From Methylococcaceae bacterium (GTDB lineage: Bacteria > Pseudomonadota > Gammaproteobacteria > Methylococcales > Methylococcaceae): DNA of 16,726 nucleotides. This document shows positions 7,341 through 13,711 of the stretch, in pieces (within the stretch, counting starts at the first letter, position 1; each line of letters begins with the position of its first letter). Both the position numbers and the translations under genes were made by a program. The notes under the pieces were generated by a model. It saw only the letters and a program-made list of their open reading frames with translations. It was not told the origin of the DNA and did no database searches. The DNA is taken from the NCBI GenBank assembly GCA_005792805.1, contig SXQV01000165.1, forward strand, positions 1-16,726. The letters are read 5' to 3'.

Positions 7341-8237
7341 ATGAACATCAACGGCGTGCAGATTGACGCGACCTTCGCCGAGGCGTTTCCCATGCGCGGC
7401 ACGCGCATCATCATCACCGCGCAGAATACCAAGTGGGCGCAGATTGCCGCGCAGACCCTGACCGGCTTTGCTACTTCGGTCATCGCCTGTGGTTGCGAAG
7501 CAGGTATCGAGCGTGAGCTGGATCCCAGCGAAACGCCTGATGGCCGGCCCGGTGTCGCTGTACTGATCTTTGCCATGGGTGGCAAGACTCTGGCCAAGCA
7601 GGTTGAAACCCGGGCTGGCCAATGCGTGCTGACCTGTCCAACCAGTGCCCTGTTTTCCGGCCTGCCCGACGGCGACCCGATTGCGCTGGGCAAGAACCTG
7701 CGCTTTTTCGGGGACGGTTTCCAGATTTCCAAGCGCATCAACGGCCGCCGCTACTGGCGCGTACCGGTGATGGATGGCGAATTCCTCTGTGAGGAAAGCA
7801 CCGGCATGGTCAACGCCGTGGGTGGCGGTAATTTCCTGATTCTGGCAGAAAGCCAGCCCCAGGCGCTGGCGGCGTGTGAGGCGGCCATCGAGGCGATGCG
7901 TAAGGTGCCCAACGTGATCATGCCGTTCCCCGGCGGCGTGGTGCGGTCCGGTTCCAAGGTGGGCTCCAGGTACAAGGCGCTCAACGCCTCCACCAACGAT
8001 GCTTTTTGCCCAACCCTCAAGGGACAGACCCAAACCCAGCTCAGCCCCGAGATCGAATCCGTCATGGAGATCGTGGTCGACGGCCTGACCGCCGAGGACA
8101 TCAGCAAAGTCATGCGCGTCGGCATCGAAGCCGCCTGCCGTCTCGGCCCCCGGAATGGCATTCGCCGCATTAGCGCCGGCAACTACGGAGGCAAGCTGGG
8201 TCCCTTCCTCTTTCATCTGCGGGAGATCATGGCATGA
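7341..8237 (+). CDS. fhcD: Formylmethanofuran:H4MPT formyltransferase (Ftr/FhcD)
   Basis: A 298-residue protein matching the full length of Ftr, with both lobes: N-terminal about 1-145 (begins INGVQIDATFAEAFPMRGTR) and C-terminal about 146-298 (MVNAVGGGNFLILAESQPQA, ending GNYGGKLGPFLFHLREIM). It moves the formyl group from formyl-H4MPT to the methanofuran-like cofactor so that FhcA can release formate. It is cytoplasmic and in the Fhc complex binds FhcA, B and C. GAGAGG upstream supports the start. Its stop overlaps the fhcC start (ATGA), so translation of the two is probably coupled. Motifs, length and operon all agree. Confidence 0.97.
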   Translation: MNINGVQIDATFAEAFPMRGTRIIITAQNTKWAQIAAQTLTGFATSVIACGCEAGIERELDPSETPDGRPGVAVLIFAMGGKTLAKQVETRAGQCVLTCPTSALFSGLPDGDPIALGKNLRFFGDGFQISKRINGRRYWRVPVMDGEFLCEESTGMVNAVGGGNFLILAESQPQALAACEAAIEAMRKVPNVIMPFPGGVVRSGSKVGSRYKALNASTNDAFCPTLKGQTQTQLSPEIESVMEIVVDGLTAEDISKVMRVGIEAACRLGPRNGIRRISAGNYGGKLGPFLFHLREIMA

Positions 8238-9055
8238 CCATGCTGATTTTGACGCTCCGTTCCGAGCCGCAGCAGCGTATCGATGTCGCGCCGCTGACTC
8301 CGGATGGTCTGCTGGACAAAAGCGCCGGAGAGATCGGCGACATTTTGCTGCAAACCGGCAACCGCCAGGTGCGGACCGGGGAGTTATTCGACATTGAAGG
8401 CAACGATGCCAGCCATATGGTTTTGCGCGGCGCAACGGGCAAGCTGGATTTCATCGGACGGGGCATGGCTCAGGGCATGATCGACGTCGAAGGCGATGCC
8501 GGCAGCTATCTGGGCATGCAAATGAAAGGTGGCCATCTGGTCGTTCGCGGGTCTATCGGCGCTTATGGTGCCTGTGAGTTGAAAAATGGCACCGTCATCA
8601 TTCAGGGCAACGCCGGGGATTTTCTCGGCGCCAGCTTGCCCGGCAACAAGAAGGGCATGGCCGGCGGTACGGTTATCGTGCGCGGCAACGTCGGTGATCG
8701 CGCAGGTGATCATATGCGCCGGGGGGCATTGCTGATCGAGGGCAACACCGGCGCTTATCTGGGTTCGCGCATGACCGCCGGAACTATCGCCGTGCTGGGC
8801 AAGACTGGCCGCTATCCTGGCTATGCCATGGGGCGGGGCACCCTGCTGCTCGCTCAGGCACCTGCCGAGATCTTGCCCACATTCAATGACTGCGGTACCC
8901 ATACGCTCGGCTTTATTCCGTTGCTACTTAAGGGTTTTGGAGGCCTGGATACTCCCTTTAGCAACATGAGTGAATCCCTCAGGCGCGTCCGCCGCTATGC
9001 CGGGGATATGTCAGGTCTGGGGAAAGGCGAGATTCTGGTCGCGGCAGGCACATAG
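8234..9055 (+). CDS. fhcC: Formyltransferase/hydrolase complex subunit C (FwdC homologue)
   Basis: A 273-residue protein homologous to FwdC/FmdC and the GltS C-terminal (GXGXG) domain. From about residue 75 to 200 it is built of repeats of roughly 20 residues around G-x-x-G and GG-x-V-x-V-G patterns (for example GSYLGMQMKGGHLVVRG and GMAGGTVIVRGNVGDRAGDH), which form a right-handed beta-helix. In the complex it is a scaffold and has no catalytic site of its own. The ATG at 8234 has GGAG eight bases upstream; a second in-frame ATG at 8240 would remove two residues. It closes the fhcBADC operon. The G-rich repeats could suggest a glutamate synthase domain, but position and length favour FhcC. 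Confidence 0.95.
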   Translation: MTMLILTLRSEPQQRIDVAPLTPDGLLDKSAGEIGDILLQTGNRQVRTGELFDIEGNDASHMVLRGATGKLDFIGRGMAQGMIDVEGDAGSYLGMQMKGGHLVVRGSIGAYGACELKNGTVIIQGNAGDFLGASLPGNKKGMAGGTVIVRGNVGDRAGDHMRRGALLIEGNTGAYLGSRMTAGTIAVLGKTGRYPGYAMGRGTLLLAQAPAEILPTFNDCGTHTLGFIPLLLKGFGGLDTPFSNMSESLRRVRRYAGDMSGLGKGEILVAAGT

Positions 9056-9095
9056 TCCACGGCAGTCCCGGCCAAAAAACGAAATCCCCTGTCCG

Positions 9096-9156
9096 CCGTA
9101 GGCGAGTGCGCTAGGGCTCCTGGCGTTGTGGCAAACGCCAAGGCACTTGCCTCCGG
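9096..9156. repeat. Long imperfect hairpin, REP-like
   Basis: Outer arms 9096-9110 and 9142-9156 pair at 13 of 15 positions (one of them G-T). An inner perfect seven-pair stem, TGGCGTT (9121-9127) with AACGCCA (9134-9140), closes on a six-base loop. Ten bases (9111-9120) bulge on one side against a single base (9141) on the other. A GTAG lies in the left foot (9098-9101), similar to the tetranucleotide next to REP elements recognised by RAYT transposases. No T-run follows, so it is not a classic terminator. It could be a REP/BIME-type repeat, a 3' end protecting fhc mRNA, or a small RNA part. Confidence 0.45.
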
Positions 9157-9194
9157 CATAAAAGACCACGTCTCTTGGTGTCTTCCTGGGCCTG

Positions 9195-11171
9195 ATGAAA
9201 AAGAATTTCCATCCATCCTATCGGCCTGACATTGATGGTCTGCGTGCTGTTGCCATCTTGTCGGTGGTGATCTTCCACGTTTCACCCGACTGGCTTTCAG
9301 GAGGATTTATTGGCGTTGATATCTTTTTTGTCATTTCTGGCTTCCTGATATCAAACATCATTTTCAAAAGCCTGGCATCGGGCCGTTTCAGCTTTAAGGA
9401 GTTCTATAGCCATCGCATACGCCGGATATTTCCGGCATTGGTGCTGGTGCTTATCTGTTGTGCGCTGTTTGGCTGGTTCAGACTGATGCCGGCGGAATAT
9501 AAGCAGCTGGGAAGGCATCTGGTCTCAAGCGCGGCCTTCTTCCAAAATTTCCGGCTTAGAAACGAGAGCGGCTATTTCGATACGGACAGTGACCTTAAGC
9601 CACTGCTGCATCTTTGGTCGCTCAGTGTTGAAGAGCAGTTTTACCTTTTATTTCCGGCCATCATTTGGGGTGTCTGGAAGCTGAGAGTTAATCTGCTGTT
9701 GACGGTGGGCGTGCTTGCAGGCGTTTCATTTTGTCTGAATCTCTACGCCGTCAACACTGACATGGTCAGTGCGTTCTTTCTGCCACAGATGCGGTTTTGG
9801 GAACTGCTATGCGGTGCGGTACTGGCCTATTATTCGGGACGGCACAGGGAAGTCCCCATGGGGCAGTCAGCGATTGACTCCGGGAACGCCGATAAGCTTC
9901 CTATCCGGTCTGTCGCTAAAAAGTGCATGCCGGCTTTTTCGGAGATGGCCTCGGTAATAGGCGGATTGCTGATCATCGCCTCAGTCGTTTTGATCAGAAA
10001 GGACATGCCTTTCCCCGGTTGGGTTGCCCTGGCTCCCATTGTGGGCAGCGTGCTCATTATTTATGCGGGTCCTGAGGCTTGGGTAAACCGATTCTGGCTC
10101 AGCGCCAAGCCGATGATCGGGGTAGGCATCATCAGCTATCCCTTATATCTTTGGCATTGGCCGCTCATTTCATTCGCCAAAATTGAGCTCGGTGAAACTT
10201 TGGCGCCCCTGGTTAAGTGGGGTGTGGTAGCGGCCAGCTTTTCTCTGGCGTGGCTAACTTACCGCTTTATCGAAAGTCCCCTGCGGTTTGGCAAGCGGTG
10301 CGAAGGGGTTACATCGATATTGCTGATCGCCTCCTGTGCGGTCTTGATACTGGGTCTGCTGATTACGGGTTACAGAGGCCTCGGGTTTCGTTATCCCGGA
10401 TTGATTCCTGATCTGCAGGCGGGACAGTTCAAATATCCTGATGAATGGCGTGGAGGCATTTGCGGCCTCGATCGGGAGCAGAATTACGATGCGTTTGCCA
10501 AGGAATGTTTTGGTTCTGTCGTGGCGGCCAATCAAATCCGGACACCTAAAAAAAGTCTGCTTTTATGGGGGGATTCCTATGCGACTCATTTGTACCCCGG
10601 TTTGCGGGAAGAATTCTCTGGCAGATACAACATTGCCCAGCTGACCACCTATGCGTGTCCGCCTATCCTTGGTTTCGTGCATAAGCAAAGAAAGCATTGC
10701 CAGCATATCAATGACTCCATCCTGTCGCACTTGAAGGATCGTGACTATGACATTGTGATGCTTGCCGCGAACTGGCAAGGGGTTGGCATTGAAGGGCTCG
10801 CCCAGACTCTGGATGCGGTGAAGCGGGTCGCTCGGCACCGAATTGTGCTCGTGGGCCCACCTCCCAAGTGGATAAAGGGATTGCCTCGTTCACTATTCGA
10901 GCGGTATCTGAAGGAGCCCTCCGGACAACTGCCAAATCGTCTTGCGCAAAGCCTGTCCGACAAGACCGCCACCCTCGATAGTACGCTGGAATCTCTGGCC
11001 AGGAGCAGGGGTATTGACTACGTTTCCGCATTGAAGGGACTGTGTAATGCCGAGGGATGTCTGGCGCTGGATCAGGGTGCCATGGTGTCTTTTGATCAGG
11101 GGCATCTCACGCTCAATGGCTCACGTCGATTGGTTTCTGCTGTTCATGACGAGATTGAGCCCGTCGAATGA
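9195..11171 (+). CDS. Membrane O-acyltransferase (acyltransferase 3) fused to SGNH domain
   Basis: A 658-residue protein of the OafA/YrhL family with C-terminal SGNH domain. Residues 1-390 form the membrane acyltransferase 3 domain of about ten or eleven helices: YRPDIDGLRAVAILSVVIFH at 9-28 with the conserved His28, then GGFIGVDIFFVISGFLIS, the RRIFPAL motif and SLSVEEQFYLLFP. The periplasmic part has LLLWGDSYATHL, with Ser460 as candidate nucleophile, and D-x-x-H at 634-637, completing an SGNH catalytic set. Such proteins O-acetylate lipopolysaccharide O-antigen, other surface glycans or peptidoglycan; the acceptor cannot be told from sequence. The start matches the usual family start, but I see no good ribosome binding site. 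Its base use looks more AT-rich than the fhc genes and it stands alone, which may point to acquisition, not measured here. Confidence 0.93.
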   Translation: MKKNFHPSYRPDIDGLRAVAILSVVIFHVSPDWLSGGFIGVDIFFVISGFLISNIIFKSLASGRFSFKEFYSHRIRRIFPALVLVLICCALFGWFRLMPAEYKQLGRHLVSSAAFFQNFRLRNESGYFDTDSDLKPLLHLWSLSVEEQFYLLFPAIIWGVWKLRVNLLLTVGVLAGVSFCLNLYAVNTDMVSAFFLPQMRFWELLCGAVLAYYSGRHREVPMGQSAIDSGNADKLPIRSVAKKCMPAFSEMASVIGGLLIIASVVLIRKDMPFPGWVALAPIVGSVLIIYAGPEAWVNRFWLSAKPMIGVGIISYPLYLWHWPLISFAKIELGETLAPLVKWGVVAASFSLAWLTYRFIESPLRFGKRCEGVTSILLIASCAVLILGLLITGYRGLGFRYPGLIPDLQAGQFKYPDEWRGGICGLDREQNYDAFAKECFGSVVAANQIRTPKKSLLLWGDSYATHLYPGLREEFSGRYNIAQLTTYACPPILGFVHKQRKHCQHINDSILSHLKDRDYDIVMLAANWQGVGIEGLAQTLDAVKRVARHRIVLVGPPPKWIKGLPRSLFERYLKEPSGQLPNRLAQSLSDKTATLDSTLESLARSRGIDYVSALKGLCNAEGCLALDQGAMVSFDQGHLTLNGSRRLVSAVHDEIEPVE

Positions 11172-11281
11172 GGGTTTGCAGTGATCAGTTCGCTGGCTTC
11201 TTGAGGATTTCCCGTCAAGGCTGAACAGGGCGTCTGGACCCGTTTTTGCCGGTCGGCCATCCATCGGTGTTCAAAAAAGGC

Positions 11282-11309
11282 TTGCATCCAGCCTGTCATT
11301 TCCATTAAT
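11282..11309 (+). promoter_or_regulatory. Probable ars operon promoter
   Basis: A -35-like TTGCAT (11282-11287) and a -10-like ATTAAT (11304-11309) are 16 bases apart. Transcription would begin close to the A of the arsR ATG at 11318, and there is no ribosome binding site in the few bases between, which suggests a leaderless message. The boxes match consensus only partly (4/6 at -10). Confidence 0.45.
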
Positions 11310-11323
11310 GTTGAATTATGGAA
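11300..11323. promoter_or_regulatory. Probable ArsR operator
   Basis: An inverted repeat with ten-base arms, 11300-11309 (TTCCATTAAT) and 11314-11323 (AATTATGGAA), separated by four bases; eight of ten positions are complementary, with the outer six perfect. It covers the -10 box and the arsR start codon, where binding by the dimeric winged-helix ArsR would block transcription until As(III) releases it. Known ArsR operators are similar AT-rich dyads. Confidence 0.5.
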
Positions 11324-11635
11324 TCAAAAGTAGCCATTATTGCGTTGAGTGCCTTGGCTCAGGAGAGTCGTCTCGCCATCTTTCGTTTGCTTGTACAGGC
11401 AGGGATTGAAGGTTTGGCGGCGGGACGAATCGCCGAAATTCTGGCGGTGCCGCCTTCATCGCTGTCCTTTCATCTCAAGGAACTCAGCCATGCAGGGTTG
11501 GTGTCCTCGCGTCAGGAAAGCCGTTTTGTAATCTATAGCGCCAATTTCGCCCGGATGAACCAGTTACTCGCCTATCTGACCGAAAACTGCTGTGGTGGAC
11601 AGCCATGTCACTCCAGCCCATCCGCTCATTTGTAA
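11318..11635 (+). CDS. arsR: ArsR-family As(III)-responsive repressor
   Basis: A 105-residue winged-helix repressor. The start MESKVAIIALSALAQESRLA is typical for the family, and the recognition helix is in the PPSSLSFHLKELSHAGLV region (about 45-62). The canonical ELCVCDL metal site of plasmid R773 ArsR is missing; instead the C-terminus has Cys91, Cys92 and Cys97 (CCGGQPC). This resembles the Acidithiobacillus ferrooxidans type, where three C-terminal cysteines bind As(III). It is the first gene of arsR-arsI-arsC-acr3, with 19 bases to arsI. The dyad over its start codon suggests autoregulation, and no ribosome binding site is seen, so it may be read from a leaderless transcript. Confidence 0.95.
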   Translation: MESKVAIIALSALAQESRLAIFRLLVQAGIEGLAAGRIAEILAVPPSSLSFHLKELSHAGLVSSRQESRFVIYSANFARMNQLLAYLTENCCGGQPCHSSPSAHL

Positions 11636-11654
11636 ATCGAAGTTCGAGGTTTTG

Positions 11655-12098
11655 ATGAAACGTATGCATATCCATGTCTCGGTGGATGATCTTGCCGCCA
11701 GTATTCGCTTCTATTCTGCGATGTTTGCTGCCGAGCCTTCCGTCTCCAAAATCGATTATGCCAAGTGGATGCTGGATGATCCGCGAGTCAACTTTGCCAT
11801 TTCCCAGCGCGGTGCCAAAATCGGTCTTGATCACCTTGGGATACAGGTTGAGTCAGAGGCTGAACTCCAGGAAATTAATCAGCGGCTCGCAGACGCGGCA
11901 TTGCCTGTGACGGAGCAAAAAGGGACAGCCTGTTGCTATGCCGAATCGGATAAGTATTGGACAGTCGACCCCCAGGGCATCCCCTGGGAAGCCTTTCATT
12001 CTCTCTCTACAATCCCCGTCTTTGGCAAGGGTGTTGCTTCCCTGATCAAGATAAAAACTGCCTGTTGTCCACCCGCAAGCCAAGCCACAAAATCATGA
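11655..12098 (+). CDS. arsI: ArsI/CadI-type C-As lyase (vicinal oxygen chelate family)
   Basis: A 147-residue VOC-fold metalloenzyme. The ATG at 11655 has GAGG six bases upstream and gives the usual start MKRMHIHVSVDDL; an open frame further upstream is not needed. His5, His60 and Glu112 fit the Fe(II) ligands of characterised ArsI, and the CC pair at 93-94 (TACCYAESDKYW) fits its substrate-binding vicinal cysteines, shifted by two or three residues. A second pair, Cys137-Cys138, lies in the tail, as in many ArsI proteins. Reaction known for ArsI: oxygen-dependent cleavage of the carbon-arsenic bond of trivalent methylarsenite and aromatic arsenicals, giving As(III). Its stop overlaps the arsC start (ATGA). 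Older annotations call this family cadmium-induced CadI; the operon favours arsenic. Confidence 0.9.
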   Translation: MKRMHIHVSVDDLAASIRFYSAMFAAEPSVSKIDYAKWMLDDPRVNFAISQRGAKIGLDHLGIQVESEAELQEINQRLADAALPVTEQKGTACCYAESDKYWTVDPQGIPWEAFHSLSTIPVFGKGVASLIKIKTACCPPASQATKS

Positions 12099-12586
12099 GC
12101 CAGAAAATTTATAACGTCCTTGTGCTCTGTACCGGCAACTCCTGTCGCAGCGTGATGGGAGAGGCGCTCATCAACGACCTGGGGGCAGGGCGATTCAAGG
12201 CCTACAGCGCGGGGAGCAATCCTGTTGGGCGGATCAATGCCGGTGCTCTCGCGACCCTGGCCCGCCACGGTCTGCCCACCGAGGGTTACACGAGTAAATC
12301 CTGGGAAACGCTCGATGGCATCGGCTTTGACATCCTTATTGCGGTTTGTGATTCCGCAGCGGGCGAAACCTGCCCGGTCTACCTCAGCGAGGCCGTCAGG
12401 GCGAATTGGGGTGTGGTCGATCCGGGGCATGTAGAGGGATCACCAGAAGAAGTCGTGTCCGCATTTGAGGCGACTTTTGCCACGCTTCGGCATCGAGTCA
12501 GCCGATTGGTGGCGTTGCCCATGGAAGCACTGACCCGCGAGCAGTTAAGTGAAGCGCTCGGCCGGATAGGCCAGGAGATGGGATAG
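12095..12586 (+). CDS. arsC: Arsenate reductase, low-molecular-weight phosphatase type
   Basis: A 163-residue protein of the LMW tyrosine phosphatase fold. The P-loop CTGNSCR spans residues 12-18, with Cys12 as the nucleophile, near the N-terminus after a short beta strand (YNVLVL). The general acid is the Asp in WGVVDPGH. VCDSAAGETCPVY holds the further cysteines expected to relay the disulfide in thioredoxin- or glutathione-linked ArsC. It reduces arsenate to arsenite for export. Start choice: the ATG at 12095 overlaps the arsI stop and gives the normal family start; the longer open frame upstream has no similarity to the family. The stop is directly followed by the acr3 start codon. Confidence 0.94.
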   Translation: MSQKIYNVLVLCTGNSCRSVMGEALINDLGAGRFKAYSAGSNPVGRINAGALATLARHGLPTEGYTSKSWETLDGIGFDILIAVCDSAAGETCPVYLSEAVRANWGVVDPGHVEGSPEEVVSAFEATFATLRHRVSRLVALPMEALTREQLSEALGRIGQEMG

Positions 12587-13699
12587 ATGGACCAAAAAAA
12601 GCCGTCCGGCGATTTCACGGCGGGCCGAACACCGCCGTTGGCTTCAAGCCGATTGAAGCCGCCCAGACAGATGAGCTTCTTTGATCGCTATCTTTCGGTC
12701 TGGGTGGGGCTGTGCATGCTCATCGGTGTGCTGATTGGGCGGTTCTTCCCGGAGCCGGTTGCCGTACTGCGAGGCATGGAAGTCTCCCATATCAATTTGC
12801 CCATCGCCGCACTGATCTGGCTGATGATCTATCCCATGATGCTCAAGGTGGATTTCAGTGCCATCCTGGATGTCGGCAAGAATCCCAGGGGACTCTTTAT
12901 CACCCTTTTCATCAACTGGCTGGTCAAGCCTTTCAGCATGGCCTTGCTGGGATGGGTCTTTTTCAAGCAGCTGTTTCTACCGGTGATCGGGCCGGAAGCG
13001 GCGGACCAATATGTCGCCGGGACCATCATTCTGGCGGCGGCTCCCTGCACCGCCATGGTGTTTGTCTGGAGCTACCTGACCGAGGGCGATCCGGCTTATA
13101 CGCTGGTACAAGTCGCCGTGAACGACCTCATTCTGTTGCTGGCCTTTGCACCCATCGTCACCTGGCTGGTCACGGGAGCGTCAAACCTGACCGTTCCTTT
13201 TGATGTGTTGCTGTATTCGGTTGTGGTGTTCATCGTCATTCCGCTGGCGACCGGGATGCTGACCCGAAGCGGGTTGATGAAAGTGAAGGGAGCGGAATGG
13301 TTTGAAGCGGTATTTCTACCCCGTTTGCACCCGATTGCCCTCGGCGCGCTGCTGATGACACTGGTTCTGATTTTTGCTTTTCAGGCCGATAATCTGGTCG
13401 GGCGCTGGTTCCATGTCGTTTTGATCGCGGTGCCCATCCTGATTCAGGTTTATTTCAACTCATCGCTGGTCTACGGACTGATGAGGCTGTTCAGGGTCAA
13501 ATACTCGATTGCCGCCCCCGGTGCGCTGATCGGTGCCAGTAATTTCTTCGAACTGGCGGTGGCCACGGCCATTACCCTGTACGGCCCAGAATCGGGCGCT
13601 GCGCTAGCCACGGTGGTTGGCGTATTGGTGGAGGTGCCGGTGATGCTATCGGTCTGCGCTTTCTGTAATCGAACCAGAATGTGGTTCCCTGATTCTTGA
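12587..13699 (+). CDS. acr3: Acr3-family arsenite efflux transporter
   Basis: A 370-residue protein with about ten membrane helices in the BART superfamily. Family landmarks: SFFDRYLSVWVGLCMLIGV at about 30-48, MIYPMMLKVDF at 80-90, AAPCTAMVFVWSYL with Cys154, and NFFELAVATAITLYG with Glu322; a Cys and a Glu in these two helices are needed for transport in studied Acr3 proteins. It exports arsenite using the proton gradient. The first 28 residues before MSFFDRY are longer than usual, and an internal ATG at 12671 is possible, but the start at 12587 has AGGAG upstream and follows the arsC stop with no gap. It ends 12 bases before the stop of convergent msbA. Confidence 0.96.
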   Translation: MDQKKPSGDFTAGRTPPLASSRLKPPRQMSFFDRYLSVWVGLCMLIGVLIGRFFPEPVAVLRGMEVSHINLPIAALIWLMIYPMMLKVDFSAILDVGKNPRGLFITLFINWLVKPFSMALLGWVFFKQLFLPVIGPEAADQYVAGTIILAAAPCTAMVFVWSYLTEGDPAYTLVQVAVNDLILLLAFAPIVTWLVTGASNLTVPFDVLLYSVVVFIVIPLATGMLTRSGLMKVKGAEWFEAVFLPRLHPIALGALLMTLVLIFAFQADNLVGRWFHVVLIAVPILIQVYFNSSLVYGLMRLFRVKYSIAAPGALIGASNFFELAVATAITLYGPESGAALATVVGVLVEVPVMLSVCAFCNRTRMWFPDS

Positions 13700-13711
13700 T
13701 CGCTGGGTCCT

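Noticed and set aside
7287..8435. 382-codon open frame on the minus strand opposite fhcD and the start of fhcC
   Set aside because: Same reason: it spans two certain genes on the other strand and has no recognisable domain.
4296..9055. Archaeal-type formylmethanofuran dehydrogenase of a methanogen
   Set aside because: Neighbours are bacterial, no ferredoxin-like subunits are present, and subunit B lacks the redox ligands; this is the bacterial Fhc complex.
11957..12094. N-terminal extension of arsC
   Set aside because: The frame is open upstream but lies inside arsI and has no similarity to ArsC; the ATG at 12095 gives the normal start.
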